From the NCBI RefSeq assembly GCF_001625215.2, contig NC_030381.2:46932689-46996688 (forward strand): 64,000 bases of DNA. Reading direction: 5' to 3'. This document shows positions 38,501-48,802 of this stretch, piece by piece. Origin of the DNA: Daucus carota subsp. sativus. Its lineage: Eukaryota > Streptophyta > Magnoliopsida > Apiales > Apiaceae. Below the pieces are notes generated by a model. It was given only the letters and a program-made list of their open reading frames with translations. It had not been told where the DNA came from and made no database searches. Position numbers and translations under genes: made by a program. Each line of letters opens with the position of its first letter. Position 1 is the stretch's first letter.

Positions 38501-41496
38501 TGATTGCTATCTTGATCTATATAATGGGTAGGTTTTAAAGTGCATAAACTCTTGTTTGTATAACGTATTGGGCTTTAAAAAAAATCCAGCAAAATAAAAT
38601 ATTGGTCCACCCTTTAATCCATATCTCATTAAAACACCCATTTACACAAAATCGCACTTTTTATAGTTTTTTTGTGCGTTGGGCTTCAGCATTAAGAGCA
38701 CTTTTTGCACGTTGGGCTTCAGCATTAAGCGCACTTTTTATAACCATATTCACAGCCATACTTGTAATATATAAGGGAATCTTTTTCGTGCAATATAGGG
38801 ATGAGATAAATTTGTCTACTTAAAAATATAATTATAAATCATATGATCTTATAAAAGATTGCTTTCTATCCACTTATAAAAAACAATCTTTGTGCATCAT
38901 GTTAATAAATTGCCAACTTTTCACTTTGAAATCCGTCTTTTTCTTTCTATTTTTTTGCTAAATTGTTTGCTATATTGTTTGTTTTCACTTTCTAGAATGC
39001 AAGACTATATTTTTCAGTCTTTTGTTTCAAGTTGTACTCCGTTAATCTATTAGATAATAGGTTTCAACCAATAATTTTCTCTGTAATTGAATTTTACAGG
39101 ATATTGATATAGTTGTATGAGTCTCTTTAAGTTGCATACACTTTCCAGTTTTGGTTAGTAGTGTCCATCACAGGACAATTTGGATTCACTTGTCTTCAAG
39201 CCATTCTTGTTTTATCAATAACATATGCTTTTATGGGTATTCTCTAAACAGATGAAGTCATAGCTGCAATTGATCCAAAAAAAGTTGAAATCCTCCAAAG
39301 GTATGTCCATTCCAGTTGCTCTTTTGAAGTATCAACCAGATACATGAGTATAGTATAATTTATGCACAAAGGCGATGATAATTCTTGAAGTCCATATATT
39401 TTCGTGTTGAAAACTTATTCTTACTTTCCTTGCTATCAATAAGGCGGAACCCTAGTTAGTAACTTCTCCATGTAATATTTTGACCTTTTTAATGGTCTAA
39501 TCTATATATCATATTGGTTTCTGTTGGTGTTACAATATTTTCGTTTTCTCTTTTATTGACGCTTCTGTTCTGTATAGATTGAATAACTTGCTAAATTTGA
39601 AATTTGTATTCTAGTTATCTACAGTGGTTGATTGAAGATCAGGACTCTGAAGATGCTCAATTCCATACATCATATGCAATCTTGCTTGCGAAATCCGCAC
39701 TTGAAAGTTTTGATGAAGAACATGTCTTTCAAAATTCAAGTACCAAAACAATAGGGGAAACAGATACCACCGTTTCTGAAAGGCCGTCAAGTCTTCAATA
39801 TTCTGTAAGAGAGAGGCTGCAGATATTTTTGCAATCTTCGGATCTGTATGATCCAGAAGAGATTCTTGATTTGATAGAAGGATCAGATTTGTGGCTTGAA
39901 AAGGTCCGCTAGCACTATTATCTTTAACCTGGTATCTTCTTTGTTTACTTGTGTACAATTGCAATAAATTCGATATTCGATTATTTCCACTCTTGAATCT
40001 CTGGGAAGATCAATCTTTCCTTTCAGCATGATATCAGCTAAAGTATCGGTACTTGACTCTGATTTTTGGAACAGGCAATACTTTATAGGAAACTTGGGCA
40101 GGAGACATTAGTACTCCAAATTTTAGCCTTGTAAGTTTGAATTGCTTTTGACATAGTTGTATTTGTACCACTAAAAAGCCTTCCTCCATCATGTTAGCTA
40201 CACAGTAGAGGATGGATGTCTTCCACTTCCCCCCCAAGCCTTGCATCCCTATCTACCTATATATTTATGTATCTGTAGAGGAGCTTCACTTGCTAAAAAA
40301 CAATTAGTGATAATTAAATCTGGCTTTTGCACAAATTGATAAAGGGAAAAGGATTAGTATGTTGGTCATTACATTTAGTCGCTCTTCTTTCAGGAAACTA
40401 GAGGATAGTGAAGCTGCTGAACAATATTGTGCTGAAATTGGTAGACCAGACGCCTATATGCAGTTCGTTCCTCTCTCACTTTGTCTCTTCTGTTAATAAT
40501 AGTTTGAATACTTATTACTGGTGGTCTATATTATATACTCAGGTTGCTTGACATGTATCTGAATCCAAAAGATGGCAAAGAGCCCATGTTTAGAGCTGCT
40601 GTTCGACTTCTTCACAATCATGGAGATTCTCTGGACCCATTGCAAGTTTTAGAGGTTTTTCCCATCCTTATCTGCTTTATTGGATTATATAAGTATATAG
40701 TAACAATATTTTATATTAATGTGCAAGGCGGACTTCTATTCCTCAAGTAGATAGAACTAAATAGAGAGCTATGCTATTTTATTTACAGCGATTGTCCCCA
40801 GATATGCCTCTACAACTTGCCTCAGAAACAATATTAAGAATGCTTCGAGCTCGCATTCATCATCACAATCAAGGGCAGGTAAGATATTTTACGTATATCT
40901 TATACCATTTCTAAATCATCTTAGGACCTATAAGTTCTAAAACATTAAAATTCTCTTTCAGATTGTGCACAATTTATCGCATGCTGTGGATGTTGATGCA
41001 AGTTTAGCAAGATTTGAAGAAAGGTCAAGACATGTGCAGATTAATGAAGAGACCCTTTGTGATTCTTGTCATTCCAGACTTGGTACTAAGTTATTTGCAA
41101 TGTATCCAGATGATTCAGTAGTTTGCTACAAGGTTAGTGTTACAGGTGCCTCGCCTTTAAGGCCACTCTATCTTTTTTTTGTCACTAATATTAGTACATA
41201 TGTTTTGATGGTATTAGAGGATTCCGAGTATGAACTGAAATGTTAATGGCATGAATAATAACTCGCTATCTTGAATATTGCACACATCTTCAATGTGGTT
41301 GCAGAAGAGTGCACACATTTTCAATATAGTTGCAGAAGAATGAAAATAGTTACTTAATCATAATGAAACCAATGTACAAGACATTTTTGTTTCCCTTATG
41401 CAGTGTTTCCGACGGCAAGGCGAGTCCACATCTGTAACAGGTCGGGATTTTAGAAAGGATATAATTTTTAAGTCGGGCTGGCTCGTAACACGATGA
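32095..41496 (+). CDS. VPS3: VPS3/TRAP1-type vacuolar sorting protein (CORVET subunit)
   Basis: Fourteen exons (32095-33198, 33717-33992, 35988-36184, 36310-36451, 37189-37461, 37544-37616, 39252-39300, 39615-39903, 40075-40130, 40394-40462, 40543-40654, 40789-40878, 40962-41132, 41404-41496) splice into one 997-residue frame. Residues about 20-300 form a CNH-type beta-propeller (IKSLAISTL, LIYAGTNSGNLLLL), all in exon 1. A long alpha-solenoid with clathrin-repeat character follows (KNYKEAISLAEELQ, FLYASKGMSSKALALWRILA). The C-terminus has the VPS39/TRAP1 zinc finger: CDSC at 943-946, CYKC at 965-968, then FRRQGESTSVTGRDF. In plants this family includes VPS3, the Rab5-side tether subunit of CORVET used in endosome-to-vacuole transport. 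Introns 2 and 6 are enlarged by repeats. No damage is seen. A VPS39-like role is the main alternative. Confidence 0.92.
35128..35510. mobile_element. MITE candidate in VPS3 intron 2
   Basis: Inverted ends of about 27 bp: CTTATATGGAGTTCCGTTGT on the left matches, in reverse complement, ACTACGGAACTCCATATCAG on the right. The interior is AT-rich and non-coding. No target duplication is obvious, so the superfamily is unknown (hAT- or Mutator-like are possible). Confidence 0.6.
35532..35592. repeat. (TA)n and (AC)n compound microsatellite
   Basis: About 18 TA units then about seven AC units, in VPS3 intron 2. A short (TG)n lies at 35391-35405 and (AC)n at 35095-35108. Confidence 0.9.
38030..38100. 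repeat. (ATAC)n microsatellite
   Basis: Imperfect CATACATA/TTACATAC repeats followed by a short TATATGTGTG tract in VPS3 intron 6. Confidence 0.8.
38110..38366. mobile_element. MITE candidate in VPS3 intron 6
   Basis: The left end ATTCCTCTGTAGAGAACCAT pairs imperfectly with the reverse complement of the right end (ATGGTTCTACTGTAGAATTA). GTAGA and GGTTCTACT blocks recur inside. It is AT-rich and about 257 bp long. No clear target duplication was found, so boundaries are approximate. Confidence 0.35.
38674..38739. repeat. 33-bp tandem duplication in VPS3 intron 6
   Basis: Two copies of GTTGGGCTTCAGCATTAAG with flanking GCACTTTTT, offset by 33 bp. Confidence 0.85.
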
Positions 41497-42399
41497 CCTG
41501 TGGAAGAACACGTAAGTGTAGATGTCCGATATGTTAAGTTTGTTTCTGGCCAAGCCACTCATTTAATGTTTGAGATCAGTACAATGAAAATATTTTCCTT
41601 TATTGCAGATGAAATGTGCGATATACCATCCCTTTTTTCCTAGCTTTACAGAGTAGCATTAATACCTTCTTTGTTCCCGGATGTTTTTTTGTTCGTTCTT
41701 TAGAGATGGGTGCCCTCCCCAAGTGTACATAAACAATGACAAATAGTGTATAAACCATATACAATTGTTACCCCTCATGGTCATGTAACTAACAGAAGTA
41801 GAGATATTTTGTATCAGGTTCCTGCCTTTATTTTGTTTATACAAGATTATCATGTTATAATGTATCATGGTCCATTGCATGTATATTTATATTAAATGTT
41901 ACATTCTCAACCTCTTACTAAAATAACCAAGTGTTGAGGATAACAGCAGTTTGGTTGCCAATACTATGCTCCTGGAATTTCCCGGGAGGCTACAATAATA
42001 ACGTTTGTTACAGGTTCCTTCACATTTCTGGATACCTGGTCCTGGACGTTTTGTTTACAAACAATGGTATTTTTGGACGGCTGGATAGCCCAAGTTAGCA
42101 TAAACAGTTGCAGCCATGGTTACAAGAAACGGGAATCGGAGCTAGTCAGACAAAAACTGTTCAGGGATTAAATTGATTAATGGAGTTTAATCAGAACGAT
42201 TGATCGGACTATTAATGGGAATCAATTTTATATTACTTTTTAATTATACATATATAATATAGATTTATGATTTCATTATATAATTAAAAAAAACAAAATA
42301 TATATCAAAAAAACGCATGATGTATACTTTTTAAGTATTTTACATAATTATAATACATAATCTAATAAAAAGTTGTATATCGTACATGATTATATTTTT
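41497..42399. other. 3' UTR and intergenic, no gene seen
   Basis: This is the VPS3-like 3' UTR followed by AT-rich DNA up to the LINE target site. Short frames here overlap the last VPS3 exon or are AT-driven. Nothing else is supported. Confidence 0.5.
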
Positions 42400-44296
42400 A
42401 AGTAAAAGTCCAAACACAGCTGTAACAACTCGTGAGACAATTTGTGGAATTCTGGAAGTCAAGGAAAGTACAACACCTGGAAAGTATCTTGGATTACCAA
42501 TGTCAGTAGGACGAAGAAAGTGTGAAGTATTTAATTTCTTAACAGATCGAGTGCGACAGAAACTGCAGAACTGGCAAAACGCAAAAATATCCAAAGCTGG
42601 TAAATGTATATTGCTGAAGAGTGCTGCACAGTCCATTCCAAATTTTTGGATGAATCTTCTGCTTATTCCAGATGAAGTTTGTAAGGTGATCCAACGTCAG
42701 ATGAACAGATATTGGTGGGGTAATAGCAACAATAGTAGAGGGGTATGTTGGATGGCATGGGACAGGCTCTGTACTGTTAAAGAAGCAGGAGGGCTGGGAT
42801 TTAAAAACTTACGTCAATTCAACGTTGCAATGCTAGCAAAGCAAGGTTGGCGTTTTGTAAATAATTCAAATCCTCTTGTTACGAATATTATGAAGGCAAG
42901 ATATTTCCCAAACACGGATTTCTTGAATGCAACATTGGGAGACAATCCGAGTTATATGTGGAGAAGCATACTTTCAGCCAAAGATGTGATTAAACAAGGT
43001 TGTCGGAGAGGTATTGGTACAGGAGTGGACACAAATGTGTGGAATATACCCTGGCTACCTTGTAGTGATAATGGGTATCTTACATCAACTATGCAACCGG
43101 AATTAGCCCATATAAAAGTCTGTGACTTGATGGATACGCAGGAGAAAAAGTGGGACGACGACATACTAAGGGATCTTTTTAATGAAAGAGATGTTCAGCT
43201 GATACAAAATATTCCTCTGTCTTCACGAAGAACAAATGATACATGGATGTGGTTATTTGATGGAAATGGGGAGTTCACTGTTAGAAGTTGCTACCGTCAG
43301 TTGGTTGGGGAATGCAGTACAACAGATGCAACTTTCTGGAAGAAAATATGGAGCTTAGAACTGCCAGGGAAGGTTCGTTTCTTCTTATGGAGAACTTGTA
43401 GGTTCTGTTTACCAACGAATGTAGCACTCATAGAGAAAAGAGTGAATGTACCTAGTACATGTTCCTGGTGTCAAGTAGAGGATGAAACTGAGAAGCATAT
43501 TCTTTTTGAGTGTCAATTTGCAAAGGCGGCATGGGAATCCATAGGCCTGGCACAGTGGAGTCACACTATACCAGAAGAATCAATTTTAGATCACTTTAGA
43601 AGGCTGGTAACAAATGCGACAAAGGAACAGTGTGTTTTGGCAGCAAGTCTATGTTGGAGTCTATGGAATCGACGTAATAACTGGGTGTGGAATCGGATTG
43701 CAGCTTCTGTATTTGGAACAACAAGTGCAGCAAATAGTTTATTGGTGAGTTGGAATTTGGCTCATCTAAAACAGACTAGGAGCACTTCGGGAACAATGAG
43801 GACGAGTATACAGCGATGGCAGCCACCACAACCGCAGTGGGTGAAGATTAATATAGATGCAGCCATATTTACGGATTTGAACAGCATAGGTGTGGGTGGA
43901 GTAATCCGAGACGAGAGGGGTCAGTTTGTGAAGGCAATGTGCAAGCAGAAGCAAGGGACGTGGTCACCTCGAGAGGCTGAAGCACTAAGCTTTAGGGAGG
44001 TTCTGTCTTGGATGAAGGAACATAGTTTCACACGATGCGTCTTCGAAACAGATTCAAAATTGTTGGCAGATGCATGTAATGGTAACCCTGGTCGATCATA
44101 TTTTCATTCTATTGTTGGTGATTGTGTTGAGTTGATTAAGCAATTTGAAGATGTGCTAGTACGTTTCGTACCTAGGTCTGCGAATGAGGTCGCTCACTTG
44201 TTAGCTAGAGTGTCTCGTTCTATGTCAGATCTTAAGGAGTGGGATAGTGTTGCTCCCAACTTCCTATCAGATGTACTTTCAAGTGATTTGATTTAA
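42386..44296 (+). pseudogene. LINE ORF2 C-terminal part (RT end, zf-RVT, RNase H)
   Basis: A continuous 636-codon frame. From residue 9 it matches the C-terminal half of a plant non-LTR retrotransposon ORF2: the region after the RT palm (GKYLGLPMSVGRRK, NRYWWG), a zf-RVT domain at about 315-385 (FWKKIWSLELPGKVRFFLW, then CSWCQ and HILFEC), and an RVT_3-type RNase H at about 485-612 with NIDAA, REAEALSFRE, FETDSK and RSANEVAHLLAR. The catalytic YxDD part of RT, the endonuclease and ORF1 are missing, so it is 5'-truncated and inactive. No stop codons interrupt it, which suggests youth. The ATG at 42386 lies in host DNA, so any start there is accidental. Confidence 0.85.
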
Positions 44297-44328
44297 TGCA
44301 AGTACAAGTATTTCAAAAAAAAAAAAAA
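42410..44328 (+). mobile_element. 5'-truncated LINE with poly(A) tail
   Basis: The element runs from about 42410 to a poly(A) run ending at 44328. AGTAAAAGT at 42401-42409 is repeated at 44329-44337 as a target-site duplication (10 bp if the preceding A is counted). A poly(A) tail, 5' truncation and short direct repeats are the signature of target-primed reverse transcription. Confidence 0.88.
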
Positions 44329-44599
44329 AGTAAAAGTTTCATAATTGATAAAATTCCAATGGAATAATTTTGATATTTTTTTAGTGTTAATTATTCTTTT
44401 AATTTTTTATAAAATTAAAATTGATAAATTCAATAAAAAATATTTTTTATATAATAAATTGAGTTTTGTCTGATGAAATCGATTTTTGACTGATTTTATT
44501 GATTTTTTTTTTAAAAAAAAATATTATTCAGGACGTTTCCGTCTGAACATTAATCCTGAATAATTATCGATTTTTAGAACAGTTGGTTAACGATTTTTA

Positions 44600-44890
44600 T
44601 ATGCAAGTGTGGACAATAGAGCCGGGGAAGTATGTTTGGAAAAAGCATCTTCTACATGAGATTTGAGCTGATCAACCTTGGAATGAACAACATTGACATT
44701 CTGGGAAACAGAGAACAGACTAAAACACAATCACAAAAGACTTCATGACAGCTTGATTTCTGTGAATATATCAGTCTTGTGAAAAACAGGCCTAGCAATG
44801 TCAGGAGATACATCAGGAACAATCTCAGCAATCAGCATGAAGATCAGCCTCTTCTTGATTTCAGATGCGACTACTACGAGGTTCTAAGCA
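44600..44890 (-). pseudogene. Coding-like remnant, possibly gag of a retroelement
   Basis: On the minus strand the stretch includes HSKVDQLKSHVEDAFSKHTS, an amphipathic coiled-coil-like segment, but the frame is broken by stops on both sides. The composition is less AT-rich than its surroundings. This is suggestive of an old transposon or gene fragment; no domain is recognised. Confidence 0.25.
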
Positions 44891-44899
44891 TCCCTGGTT

Positions 44900-45394
44900 A
44901 CTATGTTCTTTTGTAGTGAACAAACCGTTTCTAACATGCACTAGGAGATAAAAATCTCCTTTCTTATATCCATCTCTCCTACTATTTTTTTTTAGTCTCT
45001 TTGATATTTTTATTTTTTAGTAGGCTTTGCTACACTTAGAATTTGAACAATCTTCATAAGCAGACTTATGTTTGAATTTGAAGAGATATAATTAACAGGA
45101 TCCTTTTGCTTCGTGTCATATCGTAGAATTCTTTCCGGATGCTATTAGTACCTAGTTCTGAGTCTGTTTACCCGAATTATATATCCTTAAGTCCGATTTT
45201 CTTATTTTATTTTTCAAAGAATTTCATACTTCTCATTCATAACTGTTTGCAGATGGTTAGCACGAGCACATTCTTTCTAAATTTCTAGCATGATTACTGG
45301 TTCAACTTCTAAAAAATCATGTCTTTTCTTTGGCTCAGTCATTTCATTTATCAATCTCGCATCTTCTAATGACTAACTCTTAGAGCTTACATGC
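44900..45394. other. intergenic, no gene seen
   Basis: AT-rich DNA between the decayed fragment and the left edge of the PMD array. No feature is supported. Confidence 0.5.
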
Positions 45395-45782
45395 AATGAT
45401 TTAACTCTTTGTCAAATACTTTGAATTTATTTGCGTCTTTAATGATGTTCCCAATTAACTTAAATCTAAATAATATTTTGGTACTTTAATTTTATATTAT
45501 TTAAATATTTGAAACTTTTTTTTCATATAAACATATTTCAAATTAAAAGGCAGTTAACTATATTTTTTAAACATATAAAAAGGATGGTAAAATAATTTTA
45601 CACGAATATGAGAATATATGTGTAGTTTTAGTAAAACATAGTTGCTATATATTTTACTCCAAAAAAAAAAAGTCTCCATACTAATCATAATCTAATTACA
45701 TCCTATTTTATCAAAAAATATGTCATGTATAACTCTAAATTCAAAATGTTTTATTATAAGATGTTTATATTATAAGCCTCGG
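45395..45782 (+). repeat. Partial spacer copy at the left edge of the PMD array
   Basis: This block matches the array spacer at 48950-49210 and again at 49975-50030, for example ATTTAAATATTTGAAA, ATATGTCATGTATAACTCTA and TTTTATTATAAGATGT. The parts between are missing. It then joins directly to CGGCAGTTATGTCTACATGC, which starts the gene-bearing unit. So an earlier unit once lay upstream and was cut down by deletion. Confidence 0.7.
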
Positions 45783-45973
45783 CAGTTATGTCTACATGCA
45801 AAATCCCAGCAGATAGATACATTTCATATTTTGTATGCTTATGTTTATACATTCAATAAGTTACCATTTGACCCCAATTCAAACTTCACAACTTCAAAAA
45901 GCAAAACAAAGCTTCAAAAACCTTCACAAATCACAACATCAAACACCAGAAACAAGCTTCAACCTTTTCTGCA

Positions 45974-47818
45974 ATGGAGGCCGGTAACACATCTGCTGTT
46001 GTTGCTGCTGGAGATGCCCTTGTTGAACAAAGTGAAGAGGTGATGGTCCCAACTGGCGGGGGGAATCCAACATTAGGAATGGCCCATCTCATGAAACCCT
46101 TGGTTAGTGAGGACATTCTTTATTATCCTCCACCACCAACTGTACTGATAGCCTCAAACCCCAATTCTCAGAACTTGAAGAAATGGTGTTTAAAAGGGAG
46201 CAAAACAAGCCCCAAAGCAAGATGGAATCTTTGGGTGAATTCTTTGGAGCCGAGGTACGGAGAAATCTGGAGGAGAAGTGGGATCTACCAAGCAATCAAG
46301 GCCTCCACATATAGTGTCCCGAGGGACAAGATGTTGCTCTTGGGCTTTGCAGAGTTCTGGTGCTGTGATACCAATACTTTCGTTTTTCCTTGGGGTGAGG
46401 TAACCATAACTCTTGAAGATATTCTTCATTTAGGGTCTTTATCTGTTATAGGTTGCTCAATATTAACTCCCTGTGATAATGATGAATGTGGTCATGTCTA
46501 TAAGTGTCTGAGAAAAGAAATCAAGCAAGTTAAACGTGATCGTGGTGGATCTGTGACTCCTTATATGTGGATAGATCATTTTGCTGTGAATACTGGTAAG
46601 GAGGTCGAGCATGAAGCCTTTCTCTTATGTTGGCTGTCAAAATTTGTGTTTGTACGCACTCAGATACTCGTGCAGGATCTAAATGTGGCGATTCATTTGT
46701 CTAGAGGCACTAGGGTTGCCCTTGCCCCTGTTGTTCTTGCTTATATTTATAGAGATATGAGTGTGCTACATAATGCAATGGGTAAGCCTGTTGAATCAGG
46801 GTCTAGAATTGGTAAGAAGTTCTTTATGTGGCACTATGATTTAGTGCAGATGTGGGTTTGGGAGAGGTTTCCGGAAATGAGTCCAAATCCTAAAGTCATA
46901 GAAAGCGGAGACCCTAGAGCAGCACGGTGGAATGGAGTCACAAAGCTGAACTTAAGTGATTACAGGACGGCCTTAAACAATGACAGCATTTTATTATTTT
47001 GGCGCCCTTATTCTCTGATTCAGAGCGGAAGTATGTTGAGCAACTTGTACAAAGATAAAGAACAGTGGGTAGTGGTGGAGTCTGATGCAGTAGAAGCTTT
47101 TGCTCGATGCTTGATAGCTTCTAACTTGAATGGATTGGGTTATACTGAACCGTATTTTCCCCAAAGAGTTGCTAGGCAATTTGGATTGGACCAAGATATT
47201 CCTCTGCTTGCTAGGAATATTGCTTTGGGCAGTTATGACAGACCTATTAGAGGTGTAAAAGTCTATATACCACCTCGAGATTTTCAGTCTGATGTCACTG
47301 CCCGATACAGTTCTTGGTGGAAGGGCCTTTTGGCTGTCAATGAGAATTATGTGAACAACAGCAACCATGAACAACAACTTTTAGCGTTGCTTCCTTGTGA
47401 ACACCAGAGCAATGCAGAATCCTTCGAGGCTCCTGGTTCTCTTTCTGGTTGTGTTATGCAAAGCCTAGAAGCTGGTCCTTCAACTGCTCAACTTAATAGT
47501 CAATTGGGAAAACCTGATGGCTTTGATAAAAGGAATGATCCTGGCAATGATTCAGTATTGAGCAGTGATGATGATGTTGATGAAGATAGTCTTACAATTA
47601 CACAACTTCTCAGTCGAACTAGAAAGAGAGAGAATTTTGAGAATGCAAGGGATGTTGGTAATGAGCATGTACTGAATACTGGTACTTCAAATTTGATGGC
47701 ATTGGCAATATGCCCTGACACTACTAATGGCTTAACTTGCACAAGCGAACCCCTGGAAATGAGTGTGCCTTCTTTTAAAGGTAAGAAGAGTAAATTGTCA
47801 AGTGATAAGCAAGCATGA
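45974..47818 (+). CDS. Plant mobile domain (PMD) protein, copy 1
   Basis: A single-exon frame of 614 residues from MEAGNTSAVV. The PMD (PF10536) lies at about residues 45-400: IYQAIKASTYSVPRDKMLLL, FWCCDTNTFVFPWGEVTI, TLEDILHLGSLSVIG. Later blocks include HLSRGTRVALAPVVLAYIYR. The C-terminal 170 residues are Ser/Asp-rich (SSDDDVDEDSLTI) and end in a basic KGKKSKLSSDK. PMD proteins occur in retroelements and MULEs and as domesticated genes such as Arabidopsis MAIN and MAIL1, which affect transposon silencing and meristem integrity with PP7-like phosphatases. The role of this copy is not known. It has the longest unit, is most diverged from copies 2-4, and its sequence is open throughout. A downstream out-of-frame extension at 47813-48005 looks like a lost C-terminus. 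Confidence 0.85.
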   Translation: MEAGNTSAVVAAGDALVEQSEEVMVPTGGGNPTLGMAHLMKPLVSEDILYYPPPPTVLIASNPNSQNLKKWCLKGSKTSPKARWNLWVNSLEPRYGEIWRRSGIYQAIKASTYSVPRDKMLLLGFAEFWCCDTNTFVFPWGEVTITLEDILHLGSLSVIGCSILTPCDNDECGHVYKCLRKEIKQVKRDRGGSVTPYMWIDHFAVNTGKEVEHEAFLLCWLSKFVFVRTQILVQDLNVAIHLSRGTRVALAPVVLAYIYRDMSVLHNAMGKPVESGSRIGKKFFMWHYDLVQMWVWERFPEMSPNPKVIESGDPRAARWNGVTKLNLSDYRTALNNDSILLFWRPYSLIQSGSMLSNLYKDKEQWVVVESDAVEAFARCLIASNLNGLGYTEPYFPQRVARQFGLDQDIPLLARNIALGSYDRPIRGVKVYIPPRDFQSDVTARYSSWWKGLLAVNENYVNNSNHEQQLLALLPCEHQSNAESFEAPGSLSGCVMQSLEAGPSTAQLNSQLGKPDGFDKRNDPGNDSVLSSDDDVDEDSLTITQLLSRTRKRENFENARDVGNEHVLNTGTSNLMALAICPDTTNGLTCTSEPLEMSVPSFKGKKSKLSSDKQA

Positions 47819-48005
47819 GTTTGAAGAATATGCAGTTGTGAGTCTAGAGGATAACATTATTAATCTTGAAGAAGAACGCGGTGAGGAATCACAACACCTG
47901 GGATTCAAGGCTCGTGGTTGCAGGCTCGAAATGATTTTGGATAAGCATGGAGCAGTAGATCTGCCGGTGCTAGTTCTGCAGCCTGCAGGAAATCCTGAGA
48001 AGTAG
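47813..48005 (+). pseudogene. Out-of-frame C-terminal extension of PMD copy 1
   Basis: Directly after the copy 1 stop, the +1 frame stays open and reads HEFEEYAVVSLEDNIINLEE and then HLGFKARGCRLEMILDKHGA to a TAG at 48003-48005. It is acidic then basic, like a protein tail. A one-base change near 47811 would have shifted the main frame into the stop. In copies 2 and 3 the same extension is interrupted by TAG after the KAR codons. Splicing across the join is possible but no good intron is seen. Confidence 0.45.
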
Positions 48006-48761
48006 TTCTCATTATTAAATTACTTAGCAATTAGCATTCGTTACTTTATTGCTCTCTTGGTGTATTGTTTGGAATTTTAAAAACATTGTTTTTAAAAGAT
48101 TTTACTTTGCTTGTTTATGCTTGAGCATGACATCAAATTGTATCTTGCCTACATCTGGTTGAATTTAACACCCAACTTATACCATTAAGATTTCGGAATA
48201 ATAGTGACTTTTAAATATGTGATAAGGTCAATTGTGATGTTAGATTTCTGAACAATAATTTAATAATAACTTTTAAGTATGTGATAAGGTCAATTGTGAT
48301 GTTCTCCTTTCTTGTGGTGCAATTTGGATCGTTTCTAATATCTCTCATTTAATTTTTAGCTTATGTATCGGTTGGGAGTTTTTCCGGACGGTTAATGAAA
48401 GGGGTTTTGTTTGAGAAAAAAAAAACATTTACTTCAAGAATTTTTAAAAATTGCAGTAGTGTACTGATTTATTGTACCATATGTATTATTTTCATTTTTC
48501 GATTTTAAAGCCGAAACCGGTCTCATTAAAATCGAACCGAGATCTTTGAAAACGAAACCATAATGAAAGTTTAGTTGCGTTTGCGATTTTTAATTTTTCA
48601 AATCGAAGATCTATGGTTCCTATTTTACCCAAAAACCGAATCAAACTTACCCGTACTCTCCCCTAAATATATGTATATTTATAAAAAAATATACATATTT
48701 GTATTCAAAATAATACTTGATATTATTAAAATAATACCTGATATCATAATGTTGTATATAA

Positions 48762-48802
<41 letters not shown>

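Noticed and set aside
45720-46043. 107-codon plus frame overlapping the copy 1 PMD start
   Set aside because: It is not conserved as a unit in the other copies and overlaps the strongly supported PMD frame. At most part of it is an upstream ORF.
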